From contig OZ023180.1 of the NCBI GenBank assembly GCA_963995505.1, positions 7,785,263-7,849,262 of the forward strand: a stretch of DNA of 64,000 nucleotides, read 5' to 3'. A program made the translations under genes and the position numbers. The DNA is from Hypericum androsaemum. Lineage: Eukaryota > Streptophyta > Magnoliopsida > Malpighiales > Hypericaceae. The notes beneath the pieces were generated by a model. The model was given only the letters and a program-made list of their open reading frames with translations, was not told the origin of the DNA and searched no databases. Positions 41,341 through 52,086 of this stretch are shown here, in pieces (position 1 is the first letter of the stretch; every line of letters begins with the position of its first letter).

Positions 41341-44300
41341 ACTTGCCTTTTACTTGCCTTTTTTTATCTTTTCCTGCCCTTTCATGCCTTTTTATATCTT
41401 ATATTGCATTTTCTTTCCTAATCTTGCTTTTTCCTGCATTATCTTGCCTTTTCTTACCATTTCTTGCCTTGTCTTGCCTATTCTTACTTTTTCATGCCAT
41501 TTTTTACTTTTTTTGCCTTTTATTGCATTTTCTGGCCTTTTTATGCCTTTTCATGCATTTACTCGCCTTTTCATGCGTTTACTTGCCTTTTCATTCCTTT
41601 TCTTGTCTTTTATTCCCTTATCTTATCTTTTCTTGCCTTTTCATTCCTTTTCATTCCTTTTCTTTCCTTTTCATACCATTTCATTCCTTATCTTGCCTTT
41701 TCTTTCCTTTCCTTGCCTTTTCTTTCCTTTTCTTGCCTTTTCTTACATTTTCTTGTCTTTTCTTGCATTATCTTGCCTTATCTTCAACTTTCTTGTCTTA
41801 TCTTACAGTTTCATGCCTTTTCATGCCTTTTCATTCTATTAATTCCCTTTTCTTGCCTTTTCTTTCATTTTTTTGCCTTATCTCGCCCTTTCTTGCCTTA
41901 TTTTGCCTTTTTTTTCCTATTCTTGTAGTTTCCTACCTTTTCATGCCTTTTCTTGCCTTATATTACCTTTTCATGCCTTTTCTTGCCTTTTAATGCCTTT
42001 TCATTCTATTTCTTACCTTTTTCTTGCCTTTTCTTGCCTTTTCTTTCTTTTTCTCGCCTTATCTTGCCTATTTTTCCTATTCTTGCTTTTTCTTGCCTTT
42101 TCATGCCTTGTCTTTCCTTTTCTTGCCTTATCTTTCCTTTTCTTGCCTTTTCTTGCCTTATGTTTACTTTTCTTGCCTTTTAATGCCTTTTCATTCCTTT
42201 TCTTGCCTTTTCTTTGATTTTCTTGCCTTTTCATGCCTTACCTTGCCTTTTCATGCATTTTCTTGCCTTGTGTTTCCCGTTCATGCCTTTTCTTTCATTT
42301 TCTTGTCTTTTCTTACCTTTTACTTGCCTTTTACTTGCCTTTTTTTATCTTTTCCTGCCCTTTCATGCCTTTTTATATCTTATATTGCATTTTCTTTCCT
42401 AATCTTGCTTTTTCCTGCATTATCTTGCCTTTTCTTACCATTTCTTGCCTTGTCTTGCCTATTCTTACTTTTTCATGCCATTTTTTACTTTTTTTGCCTT
42501 TTATTGCATTTTCTGGCCTTTTTATGCCTTTTCATGCATTTACTCGCCTTTTCATGCGTTTACTTGCCTTTTCATTCCTTTTCTTGTCTTTTATTCCCTT
42601 ATCTTATCTTTTCTTGCCTTTTCATTCCTTTTCATTCCTTTTCTTTCCTTTTCATACCATTTCATTCCTTATCTTGCCTTTTCTTTCCTTTCCTTGCCTT
42701 TTCTTTCCTTTTCTTGCCTTTTCTTACATTTTCTTGTCTTTTCTTGCATTATCTTGCCTTATCTTCAACTTTCTTGTCTTATCTTACAGTTTCATGCCTT
42801 TTCATGCCTTTTCATTCTATTAATTCCCTTTTCTTGCCTTTTCTTTCATTTTTTTGCCTTATCTCGCCCTTTCTTGCCTTATTTTGCCTTTTTTTTCCTA
42901 TTCTTGTAGTTTCCTACCTTTTCATGCCTTTTCTTGCCTTATATTACCTTTTCATGCCTTTTCTTGCCTTTTAATGCCTTTTCATTCTATTTCTTACCTT
43001 TTTCTTGCCTTTTCTTGCCTTTTCTTTCTTTTTCTCGCCTTATCTTGCCTATTTTTCCTATTCTTGCTTTTTCTTGCCTTTTCATGCCTTGTCTTTCCTT
43101 TTCTTGCCTTATCTTTCCTTTTCTTGCCTTTTCTTGCCTTATGTTTACTTTTCTTGCCTTTTAATGCCTTTTCATTCCTTTTCTTGCCTTTTCTTTGATT
43201 TTCTTGCCTTTTCATGCCTTACCTTGCCTTTTCATGCATTTTCTTGCCTTGTGTTTCCCGTTCATGCCTTTTCTTTCATTTTCTTGTCTTTTCTTACCTT
43301 TTACTTGCCTTTTACTTGCCTTTTTTTATCTTTTCCTGCCCTTTCATGCCTTTTTATATCTTATATTGCATTTTCTTTCCTAATCTTGCTTTTTCCTGCA
43401 TTATCTTGCCTTTTCTTACCATTTCTTGCCTTGTCTTGCCTATTCTTACTTTTTCATGCCATTTTTTACTTTTTTTGCCTTTTATTGCATTTTCTGGCCT
43501 TTTTATGCCTTTTCATGCATTTACTCGCCTTTTCATGCGTTTACTTGCCTTTTCATTCCTTTTCTTGTCTTTTATTCCCTTATCTTATCTTTTCTTGCCT
43601 TTTCATTCCTTTTCATTCCTTTTCTTTCCTTTTCATACCATTTCATTCCTTATCTTGCCTTTTCTTTCCTTTCCTTGCCTTTTCTTTCCTTTTCTTGCCT
43701 TTTCTTACATTTTCTTGTCTTTTCTTGCATTATCTTGCCTTATCTTCAACTTTCTTGTCTTATCTTACAGTTTCATGCCTTTTCATGCCTTTTCATTCTA
43801 TTAATTCCCTTTTCTTGCCTTTTCTTTCATTTTTTTGCCTTATCTCGCCCTTTCTTGCCTTATTTTGCCTTTTTTTTCCTATTCTTGTAGTTTCCTACCT
43901 TTTCATGCCTTTTCTTGCCTTATATTTCCTTTTCATGCATTTTAATGCCTTTTCATTCTATTTCTTACCTTTTTCTTGCCTTTTCTTTCCTTTTCTTTCT
44001 TTTTCTCACCTTATCTTGCCTTATCTTGCCTATTTTTCCTATTCTTGCTTTTTCTTGCCTTTTCATGCCTTGTCTTTCCTTTTCTTGCCTTATCTTTCCT
44101 TTTCTTGCCTTTTCTTGCCTTATGTTTCCTTTTCTTGCCTTTTAATACCTTTTCATTCCTTTTCTTGCCTTTTCTTTGATTTTCTTGCCTTTTCATGCCT
44201 TACCTTGCCTTTTCATGCATTTTCTTGCCTTGTGTTTCCCGTTCATGCCTTTTCTTTCATTTTCTTGTCTTTTCTTACCTTTTACTTGCCTTTTACTTGC

Positions 44301-47300
44301 CTTTTTTTATCTTTTCCTGCCCTTTCATGCCTTTTTATATCTTATATTGCATTTTCTTTCCTAATCTTGCTTTTTCCTGCATTATCTTGCCTTTTCTTAC
44401 CATTTCTTGCCTTGTCTTGCCTATTCTTACTTTTTCATGCCATTTTTTACTTTTTTTGCCTTTTATTGCATTTTCTGGCCTTTTTATGCCTTTTCATGCA
44501 TTTACTCGCCTTTTCATGCGTTTACTTGCCTTTTCATTCCTTTTCTTGTCTTTTATTCCCTTATCTTATCTTTTCTTGCCTTTTCATTCCTTTTCATTCC
44601 TTTTCTTTCCTTTTCATACCATTTCATTCCTTATCTTGCCTTTTCTTTCCTTTCCTTGCCTTTTCTTTCCTTTTCTTGCCTTTTCTTACATTTTCTTGTC
44701 TTTTCTTGCATTATCTTGCCTTATCTTCAACTTTCTTGTCTTATCTTACAGTTTCATGCCTTTTCATGCCTTTTCATTCTATTAATTCCCTTTTCTTGCC
44801 TTTTCTTTCATTTTTTTGCCTTATCTCGCCCTTTCTTGCCTTATTTTGCCTTTTTTTTCCTATTCTTGTAGTTTCCTACCTTTTCATGCCTTTTCTTGCC
44901 TTATATTACCTTTTCATGCCTTTTCTTGCCTTTTAATGCCTTTTCATTCTATTTCTTACCTTTTTCTTGCCTTTTCTTGCCTTTTCTTTCTTTTTCTCGC
45001 CTTATCTTGCCTATTTTTCCTATTCTTGCTTTTTCTTGCCTTTTCATGCCTTGTCTTTCCTTTTCTTGCCTTATCTTTCCTTTTCTTGCCTTTTCTTGCC
45101 TTATGTTTACTTTTCTTGCCTTTTAATGCCTTTTCATTCCTTTTCTTGCCTTTTCTTTGATTTTCTTGCCTTTTCATGCCTTACCTTGCCTTTTCATGCA
45201 TTTTCTTGCCTTGTGTTTCCCGTTCATGCCTTTTCTTTCATTTTCTTGTCTTTTCTTACCTTTTACTTGCCTTTTACTTGCCTTTTTTTATCTTTTCCTG
45301 CCCTTTCATGCCTTTTTATATCTTATATTGCATTTTCTTTCCTAATCTTGCTTTTTCCTGCATTATCTTGCCTTTTCTTACCATTTCTTGCCTTGTCTTG
45401 CCTATTCTTACTTTTTCATGCCATTTTTTACTTTTTTTGCCTTTTATTGCATTTTCTGGCCTTTTTATGCCTTTTCATGCATTTACTCGCCTTTTCATGC
45501 GTTTACTTGCCTTTTCATTCCTTTTCTTGTCTTTTATTCCCTTATCTTATCTTTTCTTGCCTTTTCATTCCTTTTCATTCCTTTTCTTTCCTTTTCATAC
45601 CATTTCATTCCTTATCTTGCCTTTTCTTTCCTTTCCTTGCCTTTTCTTTCCTTTTCTTGCCTTTTCTTACATTTTCTTGTCTTTTCTTGCATTATCTTGC
45701 CTTATCTTCAACTTTCTTGTCTTATCTTACAGTTTCATGCCTTTTCATGCCTTTTCATTCTATTAATTCCCTTTTCTTGCCTTTTCTTTCATTTTTTTGC
45801 CTTATCTCGCCCTTTCTTGCCTTATTTTGCCTTTTTTTTCCTATTCTTGTAGTTTCCTACCTTTTCATGCCTTTTCTTGCCTTATATTACCTTTTCATGC
45901 CTTTTCTTGCCTTTTAATGCCTTTTCATTCTATTTCTTACCTTTTTCTTGCCTTTTCTTGCCTTTTCTTTCTTTTTCTCGCCTTATCTTGCCTATTTTTC
46001 CTATTCTTGCTTTTTCTTGCCTTTTCATGCCTTGTCTTTCCTTTTCTTGCCTTATCTTTCCTTTTCTTGCCTTTTCTTGCCTTATGTTTACTTTTCTTGC
46101 CTTTTAATGCCTTTTCATTCCTTTTCTTGCCTTTTCTTTGATTTTCTTGCCTTTTCATGCCTTACCTTGCCTTTTCATGCATTTTCTTGCCTTGTGTTTC
46201 CCGTTCATGCCTTTTCTTTCATTTTCTTGTCTTTTCTTACCTTTTACTTGCCTTTTACTTGCCTTTTTTTATCTTTTCCTGCCCTTTCATGCCTTTTTAT
46301 ATCTTATATTGCATTTTCTTTCCTAATCTTGCTTTTTCCTGCATTATCTTGCCTTTTCTTACCATTTCTTGCCTTGTCTTGCCTATTCTTACTTTTTCAT
46401 GCCATTTTTTACTTTTTTTGCCTTTTATTGCATTTTCTGGCCTTTTTATGCCTTTTCATGCATTTACTCGCCTTTTCATGCGTTTACTTGCCTTTTCATT
46501 CCTTTTCTTGTCTTTTATTCCCTTATCTTATCTTTTCTTGCCTTTTCATTCCTTTTCATTCCTTTTCTTTCCTTTTCATACCATTTCATTCCTTATCTTG
46601 CCTTTTCTTTCCTTTCCTTGCCTTTTCTTTCCTTTTCTTGCCTTTTCTTACATTTTCTTGTCTTTTCTTGCATTATCTTGCCTTATCTTCAACTTTCTTG
46701 TCTTATCTTACAGTTTCATGCCTTTTCATGCCTTTTCATTCTATTAATTCCCTTTTCTTGCCTTTTCTTTCATTTTTTTGCCTTATCTCGCCCTTTCTTG
46801 CCTTATTTTGCCTTTTTTTTCCTATTCTTGTAGTTTCCTACCTTTTCATGCCTTTTCTTGCCTTATATTACCTTTTCATGCCTTTTCTTGCCTTTTAATG
46901 CCTTTTCATTCTATTTCTTACCTTTTTCTTGCCTTTTCTTGCCTTTTCTTTCTTTTTCTCGCCTTATCTTGCCTATTTTTCCTATTCTTGCTTTTTCTTG
47001 CCTTTTCATGCCTTGTCTTTCCTTTTCTTGCCTTATCTTTCCTTTTCTTGCCTTTTCTTGCCTTATGTTTACTTTTCTTGCCTTTTAATGCCTTTTCATT
47101 CCTTTTCTTGCCTTTTCTTTGATTTTCTTGCCTTTTCATGCCTTACCTTGCCTTTTCATGCATTTTCTTGCCTTATGTTTCCCGTTCATGCCTTTTCTTT
47201 CATTTTCTTGTCTTTTCTTACCTTTTACTTGCCTTTTACTTGCCTTTTTTTTATCTTTTCCTGCCCTTTCATGCCTTTTTATATCTTATATTGCATTTTC

Positions 47301-47673
47301 TTTCCTAATCTTGCTTTTTCCTGCATTATCTTGCCTTTTCTTACCATTTCTTGCCTTGTCTTGCCTATTCTTACTTTTTCATGCCATTTTTTACTTTTTT
47401 TGCCTTTTATTGCATTTTCTGGCCTTTTTATGCCTTTTCATGCATTTACTCGCCTTTTCATGCGTTTACTTGCCTTTTCATTCCTTTTCTTGTCTTTTAT
47501 TCCCTTATCTTATCTTTTCTTGCCTTTTCATGCCTTTTCATTCCTTTTCTTTCCTTTTCATACCATTTCATTCCTTATCTTGCCTTTTCTTTCCTTTCCT
47601 TGCCTTTTCTTTCCTTTTCTTGCCTTTTCTTACATTTTCTTGTCTTTTCTTGCATTATCTTGCCTTTTCTTTC
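41341..47673 (+). repeat. 981-bp higher-order repeat, ~6.5 near-identical copies
   Basis: ACTTGCCTTTTACTTGCC starts at 41341 and 42322 and then every 981 bp to 47227. Other positions such as TTTTTTACTTTTTTTGCC recur at the same interval. By eye, copies differ at a handful of sites; the copy around 43915-44150 carries a small block of variants also seen before 41341 (CTTATATTTCCTTTTCATGC). The array ends near 47673, where GCATTATCTTGCCTTTTC replaces the expected GCATTATCTTGCCTTATC. Partial units with a deletion precede it from about 41090. Because 981 is divisible by 3, any open frame persists from copy to copy, which explains long apparent ORFs such as 43005-44936. Confidence 0.95.
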
Positions 47674-48480
47674 CTTTTCTTTCCTTTTCCTACCTTTTCT
47701 TTCTTTTTCATGCATTTTCTTGCCTTTTCATTCCTTTTCTTGCCTTTTTTTCTTATCTTGCCTTTTCTGGCTTTTTCTTTTATTTTCTTACCTTTTCATA
47801 CCTTTTCATTCCTTTTCTTGCCTTATCTTGCCTTTTCATGCATTTTCTTGCATTTGCTTGCTTTTTCTTACCTTTTCTTACCTTTTTTCATTCCTTTTCA
47901 TGCCTTTCCATTCCTTTTCTTGACTTTTTTTGTCTTTCGTTTTCTTTTTCTTGCCTATTTTTCCTTTTCCTGACTTTTCTTGCCGGTTCATTCCTTATCC
48001 TGCGTGTTCTGTCCTTATCCTCCCTTTTCTTGCCTTATCTTTCCATTTGTTGCCTTATGCATTTTCTTGCCTTCTCTTGCTTTTTCATGCCTTTTCTTTC
48101 CTTTTCTTTCCCTTTCATGCCTTTTCATGCCTTTACATGCCTTTTCATTCCTTTTTTTTCCTTTTCTTGCCTTATCTTCTCTTTTCTTGCCTTTTCATTC
48201 CTTATCTTGCCTTTTCTTTCCTTTTCTTTTCTTTCCTTTTCTCACCTTTTCTTGCTTTTTGCTTGCCTTTGTTGGCCTTTTCTTGCTTTTTCATCTTCTT
48301 CATTTATTTTCTTTTCTTTTCTTGTCTTATCTTGCCTTTTCTTTTCTTTTCTTGCCTTTTCATGCCTTATCTTGCCTTTTCTTGCATTTTCTAGCCTTTT
48401 CTTGCCTTATCTTGCCTTTTCTTGCCTTTTCATTCTTTTTCATTCATTTTCTTACAGTTTATTGCCTTTTACTTGCCTTT
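47674..48480 (+). repeat. Decamer array, terminal section up to the element A- junction
   Basis: Decamers continue without the 981-bp order. Strings such as GTGTTCTGTCCTTATCCT (near 48003) resemble positions near 37386 and 40745 in the 3.34-kb family. The array stops at about 48480, where CTTGCCTTTCC passes into antisense RT sequence of element A-. Confidence 0.75.
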
Positions 48481-50674
48481 CCAAAAGCTCATTGACTTGC
48501 CTCTCAAGTTCCTTTGTTTCCTCCGGATTACTTCTATATGCGGGGCGGTTAGGTATGGTAGCTCCTGGAACAAAGTCAATTTGATGCTCAATCCCTCGTA
48601 TAGGTGGTAATCCAGCTGGTAGCTCTTCAGGAAAGACATCCTTGTAGTCTTGCAAGAGAGAAACAATCACACTAGGCAAGTGTGGCTCAAGTTCGTTAGC
48701 GATAAAAAGTGTCTCCCTATACCGGAGTAAGATCATAGACTTTTTTTCAAAACAAGCTTGCTTGATTTCACTTGCTCCCACATAGTAGTTCTTTTTCCAT
48801 CCCTCGGATTTTCTCTCAATGGCCGATTTCAATTCTGTTTTTCCGGCTTCTTTTGTTCGCTCCATTGTATCCTCTCTTTTGGCCGTTTTTCCTTTCTGTT
48901 TTTCGGCTTCTTCTCTCCTCTCAATTCGTTTCTTTTGCTCACTTTTTTTTCTCTCATCACTTTCTTTTTGTAACTTCATCTGATCTTCACAAACTTGTGA
49001 TGGCGCTAAGGGGGCCAAAGTGAACACATGCCTATTGAGTGTAAATGAGTACTTGTTGGTGTATCCGTCATGAGTTACTCTTCTATCAAACTGCCACGGC
49101 CTCCCCAACAGGAGATGACTAGCTTGCATTGGCACAACATCGCACAACACTTCATCTTCGTACTTGCCAATGCGGAATGTCACTAGCACTTGCTTCTCCA
49201 CTCGTACTTCTCCACTATCATTCAGCCATTGCAGCTTGTAAGGTTTAGGGTGTTTCTTCGTGAGTAACCCTAACTTCTCAACCATAGTAGTGCTTGCCAC
49301 GTTAGCACAGCTGCCTCCATCAATGAGGACACTACACACCTTGTCCTTGACATAACATCTTGTATGGAAGATGTTCTCCCTTTGTGCTTTGTCATCTTCT
49401 TCTCTTGCTTGCAAGTTCAAGACTCTTCTTGCCACTAGAGTGAGTCCTTCAGGAACTTGAATTTCCTTTTCGGATACGTCTTCCAATGAAGGCATGCTAT
49501 CATGATCCGAATCTTCTCCTTCTGTTACGACCTCCCCACTCTCTCTAATCACCATAATCTGTTTGTTAGGGCATTGACTTGAGATGTGCCCCCTTCCTTG
49601 ACACTTGAAGCACTTGATATCACGGTTTCGTGTGGGAGTGGCTTCCACCTTCTTTTGGGAATTGGCATTGGAACTCTCAGTCTTGTGCTCTATCTTGGTT
49701 GCCTGTGGTTTTTCAAATTTCTTTGAATAGTTTGGCTTCCAATTAGCACTTGATGTAGTTCTTGTCCCTCCTCGTCCTCTCTTCAGTTGCTTCTCAATTT
49801 TCGTGGCCATATGCACCATGTCCTCCAACTCCACATAGTGTTGCAACTCTACTTTGTCATGGATCTCAGGATTGAGTCCATTCAAGAACCTTGCCATGGT
49901 AGCTTCTCTATCTTCCTCCACATCAGCTCTTATCATGGCCATCTCCATTTGTTTGTAATATTCTTCCACGCTCAGGCTTCCTTGTCTCATCCCTTGCAAC
50001 TTCTTGTATAGCTCTCGGTAGTAATGACTTGGCACAAAACGTTTCCTCATCACCACTTTCATCTCCTCCCATGTAGCTATAGGACGCTCTCTATTACGCC
50101 TCCTGCTTGTGACAAGTTGATCCCACCACGTTATAGCATAATCAGCGAATTCAGTCACAGCTAGCTTTACCTTTTTTGCTTCGGAACAGTCGTGGCAATC
50201 AAACACGAACTCAATCTTCTTCTCCCACTCTAGGTATGCCTCCGGGTCAGAACGACCTGCAAAGGAAGGTATCTTCAGCTTAATACTTCCCAAGTTGTCA
50301 TCTCTTCTTTGCCTTGCCTCTCTAGGTGGGCGGTTAGTCCTTGCTCGCCTAAGATTCCTTGTAGAACCTACGTCCTCCTCCTGGAAAGGGTCTGAATCTT
50401 CTTCACTTGTGCTTCCCAAGGGGGCTCTCCTTCTTTGTGCACGGAATTCTCCTCCACTTGTGCCTCCCAAAGGTGCAAACCTTCGTTGTGCTTGGACTTC
50501 GCTTCTTGGTTGTTGACTGTTGCGAGTGTCCTCCATTGCATCCATGCGTTGTTGCAACGGCTCCATCTCCGCTCGCATCATTTGTTGGAATTTTCCTGTC
50601 AGGGCCTCCACAAATACCTTAAGACCCACATCAGCCAACGTACCCTCTTTTTCTCTTTGATCTTCGTAAGACAT
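48452..50674 (-). pseudogene. Ty3/gypsy gag-protease-RT polyprotein, 3'-truncated (element A-)
   Basis: From the ATG at 50674 (MSYEDQ) the frame runs 740 codons without a stop. A few upstream codons are open, but the nearest upstream start would be TTG. Residues about 130-300 are retrotransposon gag: AYLEWEKKIEFVF at 146-158, ITWWDQL at 181-187, then a helix-rich stretch ending KIEKQLKRG. Residues 355-368 are a CCHC zinc knuckle (CFKCQGRGHISSQC). The aspartic protease starts near 450 with IDGGSCAN, that is DGG in place of the usual D-S/T-G, and LLLGRPWQFDRRVTHDG lies at 521-537. A Lys/Glu-rich linker spans about 565-620. The RT start with RGIEHQIDFVPG and NRPAYRSNPEE lies near 693-719. The frame then enters decamer DNA and ends a few codons later (final residues VKGNKL). 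The RT catalytic core is absent, so the element is dead for reverse transcription although gag and protease are open. Confidence 0.9.
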
Positions 50675-51279
50675 ATCTGGCTGCAAGAAAATTTCGTTAG
50701 TAAAAAAAAAATTGATGGCCTCACAAGTTCACTCCCTTACGTGTTTACTCTCAATGTAAGTTGCACTCAAGTTCACTCGTGTTTGCACTCAATTCTTTGG
50801 CTTTTCTCTCTAATGCACTCACAACTCTTGCCTTTTTCCTCTCGTGATACTCTTGTACGTTCTTACTAAGCTAACAAGGCTTTGCTTGAACTACACGGAT
50901 CACTATCAAAGGTAGTTCCTTGTTTTCTTGCGCTGCACGTAGATTACTTCGGATTGACTTCCTCTTGTTTTCTGTCCGCCTATTGGTTTTTGCTTCTTGC
51001 TTCCTCTTTTATTTCTCTTGCGTTTTCTCTTTAATCGCAAGCTTCCTAATTCGCCTTGCTCTGCTTTGGTCTTGCAATTTCCTGTTTAGTCTTGCTTCTT
51101 CTTTTGTTTTCTGTTTCTTTTCTTTCTTTTTTTTTCTCTTTTGATCAGAATACACAACCTAGAATAACTAAGTCACGAATCTGATTGCTTGAAACACGAA
51201 CGAATCAAACTACTTAAGAAAAACGAATTGGGTACTAGACTAACAAAAGGGAAGGTAAAGATAGATAGTAGCAAACCGT
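50675..51279 (-). other. Untranslated leader of element A-
   Basis: About 600 nt between the primer-binding site and gag. On + it holds a pyrimidine-rich run (about 51108-51140) matched by the purine-rich run at 59064-59125 in A+. No ORF of note and no splice or packaging signal I can define. Confidence 0.7.
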
Positions 51280-51292
51280 GGCTCTAATACCA
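51280..51292 (-). promoter_or_regulatory. Primer-binding site of A- (tRNA-iMet type)
   Basis: The minus strand reads TGGTATTAGAGCC two bases after the LTR end. TGGTATCAGAGCC in A+ is the standard complement of the plant initiator-Met tRNA 3' end. This copy has one substitution (C to T). Confidence 0.88.
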
Positions 51293-51294
51293 AA

Positions 51295-52086
51295 TAATAT
51301 GAACCTCGGCAGGAGATTCACAACGGACCGTGCTACTTTGGATGGAACAGACCGCAACCCACGAACTTGAGCCTTGCAAGAACCTTGGTTTGGAAGAACC
51401 TGCAACCCGAGCAATGGAATTTCGTGAACCTTTGGTCCAAGTTGAATCACGCCACAAACGATGATGGAGGAATCGTTTGATAAGTGAAAGATTCGCTCAA
51501 GCTAAGCAATCCAGCAATTAGCAAGAACACGCAAGGAGTATCTAACTCACAAAATTATCAATCTCAAAAGTTGTGTACGTTTTATTGCTAGGAGACCTCC
51601 TTATATAGGCTCCAAAGTACCAAAGTATTCCTAAACAAGCTAACTCCTTAAAAGGAGTTCAAAGGCTGGCCAAAACTCTCTTTCCTAATCTAAGGAGATT
51701 CTGGCCGAAATTATTCAACTAAATAAGGAATAATATAAGCAAATAATATCTAATAGAATAACTAATAGCTGCACGTCCAAAACAAGTAGATGCACGGACT
51801 AAATAGGCTGATTCTTCTTGATTCTCCATGTGCGCATGCATCTAGAAGCTTACGTGCATGTCAAGCTTCCAAAATAGCCTCTATCACGTGCATGGGCTTT
51901 GCATGGGCCTCATGCACGTCCTTGCACTTGTACGCACCATCTTGAGCCCAGACTTCTTGCATTAATCCATTAAATTCTGCCTGAAACTTTTTGGCTCTTG
52001 CTCGTGTCACCGGTCCAATTGGTACGTGCACTTGCCGTGAGTCTTGTGGCTTGAATGTAGGTGTGTTCGTAGGTGTGCTCACATCA
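51295..52086 (-). repeat. 5' LTR of element A- (792 bp)
   Basis: On the minus strand it begins TGATGTGAGCACACCT and ends CATATTA, where A+ has CATATCA, so the terminal CA has decayed to TA. It contains a TATA box (minus TATATAA, + 51601-51607) and a polyadenylation hexamer (minus AATAAA, + 51583-51588). Its first 220 bp or so carry an open frame for a conserved tail (VPIGPVTRARAKKFQAEF). It matches 58119-58909 and 60914-61625. Confidence 0.92.
51601..51607 (-). promoter_or_regulatory. TATA box of LTR-A-
   Basis: Minus-strand GCCTATATAAGG lies about 310 bp from the LTR 3' end, with AATAAA shortly downstream. The same arrangement is at 58597 in A+ and is deleted in the solo LTR-A. Confidence 0.7.

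Larger units (their letters stand above)
24134..48480 (+). repeat. Giant decamer array, CTTTTCTTGC on + strand (24.3 kb)
   Basis: From 24134 the satellite stops inside its landmark (GGCGGTCGTAA) and a 10-bp repeat begins. It runs without other sequence to 48480. Written TTTTCTTGCC, the frame TT-TC-T-CC is nearly constant. Variation concentrates at position 3 (T/A), position 6 (T/A) and position 8 (G/T/A), giving the common forms TTATCTTGCC, TTTTCATGCC, TTTTCATTCC, TTTTCTTTCC and TTTTCTTACC. The minus strand is purine-rich with an AAAA tract about every 10 bp. All long reading frames (up to about 700 codons, rich in Phe, Leu, Ser on +, Lys/Arg/Glu on -) follow from composition and repetition; they overlap in several frames and no domain is visible. 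No gene is called in this stretch. Confidence 0.95.
48481..52086 (-). mobile_element. Ty3/gypsy LTR retrotransposon A-, 5' part, truncated in RT
   Basis: Read on the minus strand it has a 5' LTR (52086 to 51295), primer-binding site, leader of about 600 nt, and a gag-protease-RT ORF from 50674 that is cut off at about 48480 by the decamer array. RNase H, integrase, polypurine tract and 3' LTR are missing. It is a close copy of A+ at 58119-62417 in inverted orientation. Its 5' LTR directly abuts element B- sequence. Ty3/gypsy is assigned from the gag and zinc-knuckle layout, the GPVTRARAK tail and the RT start. Lineage within Ty3/gypsy is not certain. Confidence 0.88.

Noticed and set aside
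41341..47673. CRISPR array or similar repeat-spacer system
   Set aside because: There are no unique spacers between repeats. The unit is a 981-bp higher-order satellite in a plant genome.
24134..48480. Many long open reading frames (up to about 700 codons) encoding Phe/Leu/Ser/Pro-rich 'membrane' proteins on +, and Lys/Arg/Glu-rich ones on -
   Set aside because: They come from a 10-bp pyrimidine-rich repeat that rarely makes stop codons. Several frames are open at once, there is no domain, and copies follow the higher-order repeat exactly.
24134..48480. Triplex-forming (H-DNA) mirror repeats
   Set aside because: The purine strand has a C in most decamers (GCAAG), so uninterrupted purine runs are only about 9 bases and mirror symmetry is weak. 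A few local runs could qualify, but not the array as a whole.
50675..50686. Upstream start for the A- polyprotein giving four extra residues
   Set aside because: It would use TTG. The ATG at 50674 aligns with the ATG of A+ at 59541.
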